A stretch of DNA of 64,000 nt from Cryomorphaceae bacterium (lineage in GTDB: Bacteria > Bacteroidota > Bacteroidia > Flavobacteriales > Schleiferiaceae), in contig JAHEKP010000005.1 in the NCBI GenBank assembly GCA_024638285.1, positions 1 through 64,000 of the forward strand, in the 5' to 3' direction. The notes beneath the pieces are model-generated. The model was given only the letters and a program-made list of their open reading frames with translations, was not told where the DNA came from and ran no database searches. Positions 47,427-56,346 of this stretch are shown here, one piece after another. Each line of letters starts with the position of its first letter. The stretch's first letter is position 1. The position numbers and the translations under genes were made by a program.

Positions 47427-48840
47427 CAAACATTTCTTGAGCAAAGGATTCTATAATGTTGATCAAACGGTAATCATTGGTCAAATCAACAGCGTCTTTC
47501 TCTAAGAAGGCACGAACGGTGTATGCACCAATAGCCAAACGGATAAAACTCTTTTCTCCATATTGCACCGGCTGACCAAAGAATACTCGGTCTTTACCGC
47601 CTATAAAACCTTCATGTGTGGTAGTGGTAATGGCTTTAAACAAGGCTTTTAACTGATCATTGTCCAACGCACTACCATTAACCCAAACCTGAAAGGAGAT
47701 GATGGACATGTTTGTTTTTAATTGGTCAGGCATGAGTTTAAAGGAGTCCGACGTTTCCAATTTACTCATAACACCCATCGCCCATCTTGAAATGATGTCG
47801 TCCGTCTGTTTAGTGGACCAATAGCTGTAGGCTGACATTTCATCCAACGCAATTTCCCAGCGCAAACGCAAGGCTTTATTTTCCTTTTTCGGCAAGTGTT
47901 CGCGCATGTTTTCCATAAACCATGGCACGTCGTATGCGCTGAACAATGCACCGTACGGCGCTATAATACTCGCATCAACCTGCTTCAATCGCTCGCTCCA
48001 TTTACGCGGCACAAGCATTGCCGCACAGAATGGAGGCGCCTGGAAAAACTTGCTTCCAGTGAGCATCACCATTACACCTTTTTCTAGTAGGTCGTGAATG
48101 AGGGAGTGGTCCACTCTGAATTGACACAGATCTACCACCCACATAGTTTCACTGTCGGTATCGATAACATTTAGATCATCCTTAATTCCTGATTTCGAAC
48201 CAAAAACTAAACTCCCTACGACGGAAGCGTCGGGATTATTTGCTATGAGTTCATGAATTGCGGCTGTACGATCTAGAATATTGCCCTCCGCATCTCTCGC
48301 ATCAAGGTAATGCACTTCTGAAGTATTGTCCGGGTCTACAAACGCCCCTTTTTCAATGTCGTCACCAAACTGGTTGTAGTTTGCGTAGAATCTGGTTTCA
48401 CTCGCAAATTTAGACCCCGAACCCAACTCTTCAGGACAACTTACTATATTCAGTAGACGTTTGTTGGGATTCAACATCATCTGGAACATCAATGGATAAT
48501 AGACTAAATCTGATCCCGATGGCGCGAAAAACACATCAAACGGATCCTTAAACTCACTCTGAACTAATGCACGAAGACGATTGGCTTGATTTTCAAGTAA
48601 ATTCTCGTAACTCAATTCTTTGTATTTGCCCAAAAAGGCCTTTGCGACGTTAAAAGAACGACGCGTTAATACGTTCGCTGTACAAGAACCACGTTGAAAC
48701 AGAGATTCAAAATTGACGGGGTTTAAATGGTATTTATTCAAGCCACTTTCCGGTAAAATATGAACGCGCTCGTCGCAGCCTTGCGTAAGCAGTTGTTCTA
48801 TTTCATTTTTACCGATGGTGTTTGCGGGTTGATCGTTCAT
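47416..48840 (-). CDS. Uncharacterised fold-type-I PLP-dependent enzyme
   Basis: A 474-residue protein of the aspartate-aminotransferase fold. Supporting stretches: FAPSGSDLVYYPLMF (about 105-119) as the phosphate-binding region, VVDLCQ with Asp 237 for the pyridine nitrogen, and LTGSKFFQAPP with the likely Schiff-base Lys 264. It does not match a named aminotransferase class that I recognise; the closest feel is class V/kynureninase-like. ATG 48840; a TATTTTCG/TTG promoter is upstream. The next gene, a fold-III decarboxylase, overlaps its end by 11 bp or more. The pair suggests two consecutive steps in making or breaking down a small amine or amino acid. Reaction unknown. Confidence 0.75.
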   Translation of the reverse strand: MNDQPANTIGKNEIEQLLTQGCDERVHILPESGLNKYHLNPVNFESLFQRGSCTANVLTRRSFNVAKAFLGKYKELSYENLLENQANRLRALVQSEFKDPFDVFFAPSGSDLVYYPLMFQMMLNPNKRLLNIVSCPEELGSGSKFASETRFYANYNQFGDDIEKGAFVDPDNTSEVHYLDARDAEGNILDRTAAIHELIANNPDASVVGSLVFGSKSGIKDDLNVIDTDSETMWVVDLCQFRVDHSLIHDLLEKGVMVMLTGSKFFQAPPFCAAMLVPRKWSERLKQVDASIIAPYGALFSAYDVPWFMENMREHLPKKENKALRLRWEIALDEMSAYSYWSTKQTDDIISRWAMGVMSKLETSDSFKLMPDQLKTNMSIISFQVWVNGSALDNDQLKALFKAITTTTHEGFIGGKDRVFFGQPVQYGEKSFIRLAIGAYTVRAFLEKDAVDLTNDYRLINIIESFAQEMFGGE

Positions 48841-48864
48841 TATTTCGTATTCTAAATGGAATAC

Positions 48865-48895
48865 CGAAAATACGCACGAATGCTAGCATAATCAA
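48865..48895 (-). promoter_or_regulatory. Putative promoter of the PLP-enzyme pair (TTG-N20-TATTTTCG)
   Basis: On the minus strand a TTG at 48895-48893, a 20-bp spacer, and TATTTTCG at 48872-48865, one base from TAnnTTTG. Start of transcription would be near 48859, about 20 nt before the ATG. Confidence 0.5.
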
Positions 48896-48958
48896 CGTAT
48901 TAAGTCGGTATTATTCCACAACTTTTGCTAGCTTGGAGTCCCGATTCAAAAAGCTATT

Positions 48959-51421
48959 ATGAATTTCAAAAATTACCTACCTGTACTCAAGACATGGATC
49001 CTACCTATGGTGATTCTATTGGGTATCAACGTTGCCTTCTTAAGTCCCTCATATTTCAATGGCGATATCTTGGACCAAGACGATATTAAATTAGGCTATG
49101 CGAAAAGTAAGGAAATCCGCGATTATCGTTCGGAGACAGACGAAGAAGCGCTTTGGACCAATGCGATGTTTAGCGGTATGCCCGCTACTCAGATCAGCAC
49201 TAGGTACGATGGAAATATTTTTCAATACATCACTGATGTTGTGCGTGCAATAGGCGGCACCAATTCTTCAACGTACATTATCTTTTACTTGATGATCGCA
49301 GCATTTATTGGCCTGCGGGGTATGGGCGTAAATCATTGGCTCAGCACTATTGGCGGATTTGCTTACGGATATTCTGGATTTTTCATCATCGGCTACGCAG
49401 CAGGACACAATGCAAAAGTCAATACGGCGGCGTTCATTCCTTTGATGATTTTAGCCCTACTCTTGGTTTTTGAAAAGAAAAATTGGCGTGCATTTATCCT
49501 AATGGCCGTTTTCGCTGGATTGAGCATCCATAGAAACCACTTCCAAATCACCTATTATGCGGGACTGTTCATGGCCATCATCTGGGTGGTTTACCTTTTA
49601 CAATATGCTAAAGAAAAAGCGCTGCCCACCTTCGCTAGGTATACCGGCTTGGTAGCATTGGCGGGTGTACTAGCGATAGGACCAAACATTGCCAATATGT
49701 GGTCTACCAAAGTCTATACTTCCGAGAGTATGCGTGGTGGTAAAAGTGAACTCACCCAAAAGAATCAGAACCAAGGTGAGGGCGGCTTGTCTTATGACTA
49801 TGCGATGAGCTGGTCTACCGGGATTTACGAAACCGTCGCAATGGTTATTCCAAATGCAGCTGGTGGCGGCATGATGGTCGATTACAGCAAAAAGGGCACT
49901 GAAACTTATGATCAATTGGTCCAAGCTTTCCGTGGCCAAGGAATGAACGTAAAGCAAGCGGAAAAACAGGCCAACCAATACATGGGAGCAGCCTTTATGC
50001 GCTGGACCGGTGAAAGTATGGGAAATGGCGCATACTATGTTGGCGCGACGATCTTCTTTCTTTTCTGCCTTGCCTTTTTCGTGGTAGGAGGCGCAACAAG
50101 ACAATGGGTCATTGCCTCCGGAGTTTTCTTTGTGCTCATGAGTTGGGGGTCCAATTTGAATTGGTTTAATTCTACGCTTTTTAACTACCTCCCGCTCTAT
50201 AATAAGTTCCGTGTGCCTTCTATGGCGCTGACCATTTTATTCTTTATCGTACCATTCTATGGCATCTTAGGACTGAACCAATGGTACGCGCTTGACAAAA
50301 AAGCCCGCTTTGACTCACTTAAAAAAGGTACGTTGTTATTTTCAGGATTCATTGTGTTATTTGGTCTTGCAGCACCTTTTATTATGGATCTTGAGACCGC
50401 TCGAGACACTCAATTCGCGCAACAGGGTTTTCAGATTGACCAGCTTGTAGGCGACCGTCGAAGCTTAGCCACTTCTTCTGCCCTAGCCTCATTAGGCTTC
50501 GGTTTACTCACTGCTACTGCACTCTACTTCTTCCACAATGGTAAACTCACACTTGCAACGAGCGCAGCTATTATTGGCGGTGTTGCTTTGTTAGACCTAG
50601 GGCTGTTCACTACGGACCAGATTGAACGCGAAGATTTCTTGAGCCAGCGTCAATGGGAAATGCAATACGCACCTACTCAGGCTAACAATGCCATTAATCA
50701 AGACAAAGACCCTCATTTCCGTGTATGGAATGCAACCGTTGGTTTGACCAATGATAGCTATACGAGCTACCATCACAAAAGTATTGGCGGCTACCATGGC
50801 GCTAAGCTCCAGCGTTACCAAGATTTGATTGACAACCAATTGAATAATCAAAACATGGCTTGTTTCAGTATGCTCAACGCAAAATACATCATTACTCAGG
50901 GGCAAAACGGTCAACCCACGGCACAGCGAAATCCTGATGCATGTGGCAATGCATGGTCCGTACAAAACATTCAAGCGGTTCCAAATGCAGATGCGGAGAT
51001 GGCTGCTTTGACAGATTTCAATCCTAAAAGTACAGCTATCGTTGATGTGCGCTATAAAGAATACTTGGGAGGTAAATCTAATTTCGCACCTGCAAAAGTT
51101 CGCTTAACGAACTATGATCCTAAATATTTAGAATATGCTGTCGAAGGCGGCGATGCGTTCCTTGTATTCTCCGAACTGTTTTATGAAGGTTCTGGTAACG
51201 ACTGGCAAGCCTATATAGATGGAGAGCCGGTAGAGCACATACGCGTAAACTACCTGCTTCGTGGACTCTCTGTACCTTCTGGCAAACATGAAGTTGTTTT
51301 CGAATACGCCCCAAAATCGCACTACACCGGAGAGAAAATCAACTATGCCGGTTCTGGAATTATCTTGCTTTTACTCTTTTGGATGGGCTACAAGCAGGTA
51401 AGCGAACGTAAAAATGAGTAA
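48959..51421 (+). CDS. YfhO family polytopic membrane protein
   Basis: An 820-residue protein with about a dozen hydrophobic helices (from LPMVILLGINVAFLSPSYF onward) and a C-terminal extracytoplasmic domain of about 200 residues (FSELFYEGSGNDWQAYIDGEPV...). This is the YfhO layout, with a GT-C-like membrane fold. In Gram-positives YfhO relatives help glycosylate lipoteichoic acid; in Bacteroidota the role is not known. It ends in a last helix (GIILLLLFWMGY). A GT4 and a DUF4834 gene are convergent next door, a neighbourhood seen in other Flavobacteria. ATG 48959. Confidence 0.88.
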   Translation: MNFKNYLPVLKTWILPMVILLGINVAFLSPSYFNGDILDQDDIKLGYAKSKEIRDYRSETDEEALWTNAMFSGMPATQISTRYDGNIFQYITDVVRAIGGTNSSTYIIFYLMIAAFIGLRGMGVNHWLSTIGGFAYGYSGFFIIGYAAGHNAKVNTAAFIPLMILALLLVFEKKNWRAFILMAVFAGLSIHRNHFQITYYAGLFMAIIWVVYLLQYAKEKALPTFARYTGLVALAGVLAIGPNIANMWSTKVYTSESMRGGKSELTQKNQNQGEGGLSYDYAMSWSTGIYETVAMVIPNAAGGGMMVDYSKKGTETYDQLVQAFRGQGMNVKQAEKQANQYMGAAFMRWTGESMGNGAYYVGATIFFLFCLAFFVVGGATRQWVIASGVFFVLMSWGSNLNWFNSTLFNYLPLYNKFRVPSMALTILFFIVPFYGILGLNQWYALDKKARFDSLKKGTLLFSGFIVLFGLAAPFIMDLETARDTQFAQQGFQIDQLVGDRRSLATSSALASLGFGLLTATALYFFHNGKLTLATSAAIIGGVALLDLGLFTTDQIEREDFLSQRQWEMQYAPTQANNAINQDKDPHFRVWNATVGLTNDSYTSYHHKSIGGYHGAKLQRYQDLIDNQLNNQNMACFSMLNAKYIITQGQNGQPTAQRNPDACGNAWSVQNIQAVPNADAEMAALTDFNPKSTAIVDVRYKEYLGGKSNFAPAKVRLTNYDPKYLEYAVEGGDAFLVFSELFYEGSGNDWQAYIDGEPVEHIRVNYLLRGLSVPSGKHEVVFEYAPKSHYTGEKINYAGSGIILLLLFWMGYKQVSERKNE

Positions 51422-51445
51422 TACAAAAACGCATTGACGGATCAT

Positions 51446-51474
51446 AAAAAAGCCGCCTGGTAGGCGGCTTTTTT
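51446..51474. terminator. Bidirectional terminator after yfhO
   Basis: AAAAAAGCCGCCT-GGT-AGGCGGCTTTTTT, a perfect 13-bp stem. It serves yfhO and the convergent GT4 gene, whose stop is 6 bp away. Confidence 0.92.
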
Positions 51475-51480
51475 ATGGAC

Positions 51481-52749
51481 TTATGGTCGTAATATTTCCT
51501 TCAATAACCGTTGCGCTTGTACATCACGTGCATAAGCTCGAACGGTCGTGGGATCAGTGCGCGGCGCATCTTCTTCGCGCATTCCCCGGACATACGAAGC
51601 GATCGCCTCCACTTCTTTGTAATCGAACACCACACCTGCAGCGGCTCTCGTGATGATTTGAGCAGCATCTCCAGCAACCGGACCTAATCCTAGAATAGGG
51701 TTTCCAGCTCCCAGATAGTCGAACAACTTACCTGGGACGTGTCCTGTTGCACTGGCTACGTTGGGCAATAAGAACAGCATGAGATGACAATCCAATAAAT
51801 ATTGATTTAATTGAGCCTTAGGCACATAGGCCTCAAACGTAAGATTCACATGTGCATTAACAGCCTCTAGCGTCTTACGACTATGCCCGTCCCACGAACC
51901 CACAACGCGTAGGTTCATTTCAAAATCTAGTGAGTTTAAAGCAGCAACCAATTCACCACAGGGGTATTGCGCCGCAAGTGTACCGGCATAAAGCAATGTG
52001 AATTTTGCAGGACGTTGAGGCACTAGCGCACTGAAATCCTCTGGATCAAAACCATTGGTTAAGGTATGCACGCTTCCCTTCTTTAAGCCGCCTTTTTGTT
52101 CATACAGTCCGCTCCAGCTTGGGCTGACACTGATTAACTCGTCGCAGGATGCAAATACCTTACGTTCCAATCCTCTCTCATACCAGCGCGTCAATGCAGT
52201 TGGATAGAACTTTCGGTAATAATAGATGTCGGTCCATGGATCTCGAAAATCTGCAGTCCAGTGTACACCGAGCTGTTCTTTGAGCTTCAACCCCACCAAC
52301 TGTGTGCTGTGTGGCGGCGATGTAGTGATCCAATGCTGAACGTCTTCCGTCTTAATGAGCTCCGCCGCAGCTGCAAAGGCATGTGAATTCCAACCTTTAC
52401 GGGCATCTGGAATAAAGAAATTTCCGCGAATGAATCGGGCCAATTTCTGTATTAAACTGACTTTAACACCCTCACCAGAGAATCCACTGAAGGGCACTGA
52501 CTTTTTACCTGTAACTTTTTTGTAGGCCCCAAACTTTTCAGAAGTCCCGGTCCGGTAGACCCTAATAGTCGCATCAACATCTTGGAGCAAACCTTCATCT
52601 CGTAGCGGATACGTTGCTTTCTCAGCATCGACAGTCACCACATACAACTCAACGCCCTCGCGCGCTAAATACTTACTTAGTTTCAACCAACGCTGCACTC
52701 CAGGACCACCCGCGGGAGGCCAATAGTATGTGATGATACCGAGCTTCAT
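51481..52749 (-). CDS. Glycosyltransferase family 4
   Basis: A 422-residue GT-B enzyme. MKLGIITYYWPPAGGPGVQRWLKLS is the N-terminal glycine-rich acceptor loop, WTADFRDPWTD a conserved stretch of this subgroup, and TGHVPGKLFDYLGAGNPILGL the nucleotide-sugar site. ATG at 52749 directly follows the DUF4834 stop (TAGATG). Neighbouring YfhO suggests a shared envelope-glycan role, which is inference. Donor unknown. Confidence 0.9.
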   Translation of the reverse strand: MKLGIITYYWPPAGGPGVQRWLKLSKYLAREGVELYVVTVDAEKATYPLRDEGLLQDVDATIRVYRTGTSEKFGAYKKVTGKKSVPFSGFSGEGVKVSLIQKLARFIRGNFFIPDARKGWNSHAFAAAAELIKTEDVQHWITTSPPHSTQLVGLKLKEQLGVHWTADFRDPWTDIYYYRKFYPTALTRWYERGLERKVFASCDELISVSPSWSGLYEQKGGLKKGSVHTLTNGFDPEDFSALVPQRPAKFTLLYAGTLAAQYPCGELVAALNSLDFEMNLRVVGSWDGHSRKTLEAVNAHVNLTFEAYVPKAQLNQYLLDCHLMLFLLPNVASATGHVPGKLFDYLGAGNPILGLGPVAGDAAQIITRAAAGVVFDYKEVEAIASYVRGMREEDAPRTDPTTVRAYARDVQAQRLLKEILRP

Positions 52750-52962
52750 CTACTGCTCTTTCTTGTTTTCTTTAACCTCGACGTAGTCCACGTATTCACC
52801 CACATCTTTGGAAATCTTACTAGACGAAGGGGCCTTTCCTTTAGGTTGGTTCTTCTTTTGGCTTGCGGTATTGCGATTTGAACCGCCTTTACCTCCAAAA
52901 AAACGGTCCAGCCATCTAAAGATGAGCCAAGCAAGAATAGTAAGGGATAAAAAACGAAACAT
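52750..52962 (-). CDS. DUF4834 family small membrane protein
   Basis: A 70-residue protein with one N-terminal helix (FRFLSLTILAWLIFRWLDRFF), a glycine, lysine and serine linker, and the end ISKDVGEYVDYVEVKE, which resembles the conserved GEYVDYEE-type end of DUF4834 proteins of Flavobacteria. ATG 52962 is preferred over TTG 52980, which lies just after the carB terminator. No function is known. Transcribed with the GT4 gene downstream with no gap. Confidence 0.8.
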   Translation of the reverse strand: MFRFLSLTILAWLIFRWLDRFFGGKGGSNRNTASQKKNQPKGKAPSSSKISKDVGEYVDYVEVKENKKEQ

Positions 52963-52984
52963 GGTGAAAATTTTTGTCAAGATA

Positions 52985-53017
52985 AAAAGAATCCCGGCGC
53001 CTTTCGGCGCCGGGATT
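52985..53017 (-). terminator. Terminator after carB
   Basis: On the minus strand a perfect 12-bp stem (AATCCCGGCGCC) with a GAAA loop followed by CTTTTT. It starts 24 bp after the carB stop. Confidence 0.93.
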
Positions 53018-53040
53018 TCATAGCAAGTCGTTAAATTTTA

Positions 53041-55893
53041 CTAGCGGCTTAAGTACAAGCTTCTTTCGCTATGCAACTTTTTGAATACGGGGTCTTTCAA
53101 ATCTTTGATGAAATGAATTTTCTCACCGGTAGACTTCATTTCCGGCCCAAGCTTCTTGTTAACGTTCGGGAATTTACTGAACGAGAATACCGGAATTTTA
53201 ATCGCATATCCTTCCAAGTGCGGGTTGAAATCAAAGTCTTTTACCTTCTTCGTTCCAAGCATCACCTTTGTGGCATAATTTACATAAGGCTCACCATAGG
53301 CTTTACAGATAAACGGTACCGTTCTAGATGCACGCGGATTGGCTTCAATGATGTAAACCACATCATCTTTAACCGCGAATTGAATATTAATAAGCCCCTT
53401 TGTTTCAAGCGCTTTAGCAATATTGATGGTATGCTCCTTGATTTGCTGCATCACTAGAGGACCTAAATTGAACGGAGGCAATACCGCCGAAGAATCACCC
53501 GAGTGTATACCACAGGGCTCAATGTGCTCCATAATTCCAATGATGTAGGCATCTTCACCATCACAAATGGCATCTGCTTCTGCCTCAATAGCTCCGTCAA
53601 GGTAATGGTCTAGTAACACTCTATTGCCCTCAAACTCTTTGAAAAGGTTCACAACATGGCGCTCCAATTCTTGCTTATTGATTACAATTTTCATCCCCTG
53701 ACCACCTAATACATAAGAAGGTCGAACAAGAATGGGGAAGCCTAATTCGTCAGAAATGTCTAATGCTTCATCCGCCGTTGTGGCCACATCAAACTCTGGG
53801 TAAGGGATATTGATGTCTTTCAATAAATTAGAGAAACGACCACGGTCCTCGGCTAAATCTAATGCCTCATATGAAGTACCAATAATCTCGATGCCGTAAC
53901 GGCTCAGCTTCTCAGCCAACTTCAGAGCGGTCTGTCCACCCAACTGCACGATAACACCACGCGGCTTCTCGTGTAAGATGATGTCATAAATGTGCTCCCA
54001 GAATACAGGTTCAAAGTACAATTTGTCTGCAGTATCAAAATCTGTACTTACCGTTTCCGGGTTACAGTTAATCATGATGGTCTCATATCCCTCTTCACGT
54101 GCCGCAAGCACACCATGAACACAAGAATAATCGAACTCAATTCCTTGACCAATTCTGTTGGGACCAGAACCTAAAACAACTATTTTCTCACGTTCTGTAA
54201 CGACGCTTTCATTTTCAATGATTTCTACACCGTCGATGTTTTGATGCGGCATCTCAAACGTGGAATAGTAGTATGGCGTCTGCGCAGGAAATTCCGCAGC
54301 ACAAGTATCAACTAATTTCCAAACACGATTGATGCCGAAATCTGTTCGCTTTGTATGAACCTCGCTTTCAAGCGCATTGATCATATGAGCGATTTGACGG
54401 TCTGCGAAACCTTTCATTTTCGCCTCTTGAATGAGCTCTTTCGGCAAGGAATTCAAATTGTGCTTTTCAATCTCTGACTGCACACGAGCCAAATCTTCTA
54501 TTTCTTTCAAGAACCACATATCAATCTTGGTGATATCGTAAATGGTTCTTAATGGAATGCCCATTTGAATAGCATCGTAGATCACAAATAATCGATCTGA
54601 CGATGCGTATTCCAGCTTATGTAGAATAGTATCGTGGTCGGTTAGACCTCTGCCGTCCGCTCCTAAACCATTGCGCTTAATCTCCAGAGATTGTGCCGCT
54701 TTGTGAAGAGCTTCTTGGAAGCTACGGCCAATGCCCATAACCTCACCAACGGCCTTCATTTGAATACCAAGGCGCGTATCCGCACCTTCAAACTTCTCAA
54801 AGTTCCAACGTGGAATTTTCACAATCACATAATCCAATGTTGGCTCGAAGTAGGCCGTTGTGGTTTTCGTGATTTGATTATTTAATTCATCCAGTGAATA
54901 TCCTATAGCCAATTTCGCCGCTACCTTCGCAATGGGATAACCTGTGGCTTTTGAAGCTAATGCCGACGAACGACTAACGCGTGGATTAATTTCAATGGCA
55001 ACGATATCCTCATGTTCATCTGGGCTAACCGCAAACTGCACATTACATCCACCCGCAAAATTTCCTATGCTACGCATCATTTTGATGGCCATATCACGCA
55101 TCTTCTGATACGTCGTGTCACTCAAGGTCATTGCTGGGGCTACCGTGATAGAATCTCCGGTATGGATTCCCATCGGGTCCATGTTTTCAATGGAACAAAT
55201 GATGATGATGTTATCGTTTTTATCGCGCAACAACTCGAGCTCATACTCTTTCCATCCGAGCAGTGCTTTATCAATCATTACTTCATGAATCGGAGAAATT
55301 TCCAACCCACGGCTCAATGCAGTATCAAATTCATCTTCACTATGGACGAAAGTCGCACCTGCGCCTCCTAAAGTAAAAGAGGCACGAACACAGAGCGGAA
55401 ATCCAAACTCTTGAGCAGTTTCTTTACCGCGTAAGAATGATTTTGCAATTCGAGATGGTGCCATAGGAATGTCTATGGTCTCCATGAGCTGACGGAATTC
55501 ATCACGGTCCTCCGTAATGTTGATCGCTGCAATATCTACTCCAACAATGGCAACCTTATGTTCTTCCCAAACACCTTGCTTGTCTGCATCGATACACAGA
55601 TTCAATGCAGTTTGACCGCCCATGGTCGGTAATACGGCGTCAATATCAGGATGATTTCTCAGAATTTCCTCTATACTCTCCACCTCTAAAGGCTTCAAAT
55701 AAATATTATCCGCAATGACCTCATCGGTCATGATGGTTGCTGGATTTGAGTTGATTAGAGTAACAATGATTCCTTCTTCTCGGAGACTTCTTGAGGCTTG
55801 TGATCCAGAATAATCAAATTCACAAGCCTGGCCAATCACAATAGGACCAGATCCGATAATGAGTACGTGTTTGATGGAAGTGTCTTTCGGCAT
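53041..55893 (-). CDS. carB: Carbamoyl-phosphate synthase large subunit
   Basis: A 950-residue synthetase with two ATP-grasp halves: IIGSGPIVIGQACEFDYSG opens the first, VVLGSGPNRIGQGIEFDYSC the second; FTLGGAGATFV and YVLGGQGMKIV are the ATP loops and ENPRVSRSS and EANPRASRT the metal-binding ends. It makes carbamoyl phosphate for pyrimidines and arginine from ammonia passed by CarA. It ends soon after the second ATP-grasp (HSERSLYLSR), so the C-terminal allosteric MGS-like domain (about 120 residues in E. coli) is missing, as I recall for Flavobacteria. carA is not next to it. A TAACTTTG element is upstream. Confidence 0.96.
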   Translation of the reverse strand: MPKDTSIKHVLIIGSGPIVIGQACEFDYSGSQASRSLREEGIIVTLINSNPATIMTDEVIADNIYLKPLEVESIEEILRNHPDIDAVLPTMGGQTALNLCIDADKQGVWEEHKVAIVGVDIAAINITEDRDEFRQLMETIDIPMAPSRIAKSFLRGKETAQEFGFPLCVRASFTLGGAGATFVHSEDEFDTALSRGLEISPIHEVMIDKALLGWKEYELELLRDKNDNIIIICSIENMDPMGIHTGDSITVAPAMTLSDTTYQKMRDMAIKMMRSIGNFAGGCNVQFAVSPDEHEDIVAIEINPRVSRSSALASKATGYPIAKVAAKLAIGYSLDELNNQITKTTTAYFEPTLDYVIVKIPRWNFEKFEGADTRLGIQMKAVGEVMGIGRSFQEALHKAAQSLEIKRNGLGADGRGLTDHDTILHKLEYASSDRLFVIYDAIQMGIPLRTIYDITKIDMWFLKEIEDLARVQSEIEKHNLNSLPKELIQEAKMKGFADRQIAHMINALESEVHTKRTDFGINRVWKLVDTCAAEFPAQTPYYYSTFEMPHQNIDGVEIIENESVVTEREKIVVLGSGPNRIGQGIEFDYSCVHGVLAAREEGYETIMINCNPETVSTDFDTADKLYFEPVFWEHIYDIILHEKPRGVIVQLGGQTALKLAEKLSRYGIEIIGTSYEALDLAEDRGRFSNLLKDINIPYPEFDVATTADEALDISDELGFPILVRPSYVLGGQGMKIVINKQELERHVVNLFKEFEGNRVLLDHYLDGAIEAEADAICDGEDAYIIGIMEHIEPCGIHSGDSSAVLPPFNLGPLVMQQIKEHTINIAKALETKGLINIQFAVKDDVVYIIEANPRASRTVPFICKAYGEPYVNYATKVMLGTKKVKDFDFNPHLEGYAIKIPVFSFSKFPNVNKKLGPEMKSTGEKIHFIKDLKDPVFKKLHSERSLYLSR

Positions 55894-55911
55894 GAGCTTT
55901 TAAGATTTGTA

Positions 55912-55919
55912 CAAAGTTA
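55912..55919 (-). promoter_or_regulatory. Putative carB promoter -7 element TAACTTTG
   Basis: Perfect TAnnTTTG on the minus strand, 18 bp before the carB ATG, beginning 15 bp past the T tract of the rpmH terminator. Confidence 0.5.
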
Positions 55920-55934
55920 GTGGTGGTTTTGGCC

Positions 55935-55963
55935 AAAAAAAAGGTGTTGCTTTCGGCAACACC
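55935..55963 (-). terminator. Terminator after rpmH
   Basis: On the minus strand GGTGTTGC-CGAAA-GCAACACC, an 8-bp stem, followed by eight T. It separates rpmH from carB. Confidence 0.92.
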
Positions 55964-55993
55964 TGTATCTTATTAAAAGGTTTTTAACATGTA

Positions 55994-56152
55994 TTAACCT
56001 TTGTAATTTCCTTTATCACTAACAGTCAAACGCTTGCGACCCTTAGCACGGCGAGAAGCCAATACCTTACGTCCATCAAAAGACTCCATTCTTGAACGGA
56101 ATCCGTGCTTGTTTCTGCGTTTTCTATTACTTGGCTGAAATGTGCGTTTCAT
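55994..56152 (-). CDS. rpmH: Large-subunit ribosomal protein bL34
   Basis: A 52-residue very basic protein: [19 protein letters not shown], then the [26 protein letters not shown] core is fully conserved in bL34. ATG 56152 is the true start; a longer frame to 56188 is noise. It is transcribed alone here, with its own promoter and terminator; dnaA, rnpA and yidC are not adjacent, unlike the classic oriC arrangement. Confidence 0.98.
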   Translation of the reverse strand: MKRTFQPSNRKRRNKHGFRSRMESFDGRKVLASRRAKGRKRLTVSDKGNYKG

Positions 56153-56185
56153 AACAATACTTTTTACCCTACTTGTTCGGGGCTG

Positions 56186-56215
56186 CAAATATAGAATAGA
56201 CTTTTGAAATCACAA
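56186..56215 (-). promoter_or_regulatory. rpmH promoter, TTG-N19-TATATTTG
   Basis: The best promoter match in the window: on the minus strand TTG (56215-56213), exactly 19 bp, then TATATTTG (56193-56186), the Bacteroidota -33/-7 consensus. Transcription would begin near 56180, leaving about 28 nt of leader before the rpmH ATG. Confidence 0.75.
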
Positions 56216-56346
56216 CCCCACTGAAATGAAATTTTAAAAAAAATCAATGTCTGTGCTATCCTAGATCCGTGATTACATTAAAAATACAGCTTATGCGCCA
56301 TGTTCCTTGAGCTGTGCCGTACTTTTAGTACTACAAATATAAACTC

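Noticed and set aside
49670-50104. 144-codon minus-strand frame inside yfhO
   Set aside because: Rich in His, Cys and Ser as expected for the reverse of membrane-protein codons; the forward frame is the real gene.
56319-56331. Palindrome GTACT-TTT-AGTAC before the methyltransferase gene
   Set aside because: Too short to claim as an operator without a second site or conservation.
56334-56341. TATATTTG on the minus strand, a possible second rpmH promoter
   Set aside because: About 180 bp upstream and without a TTG at 19-20 bp; the element at 56186-56215 is far better.
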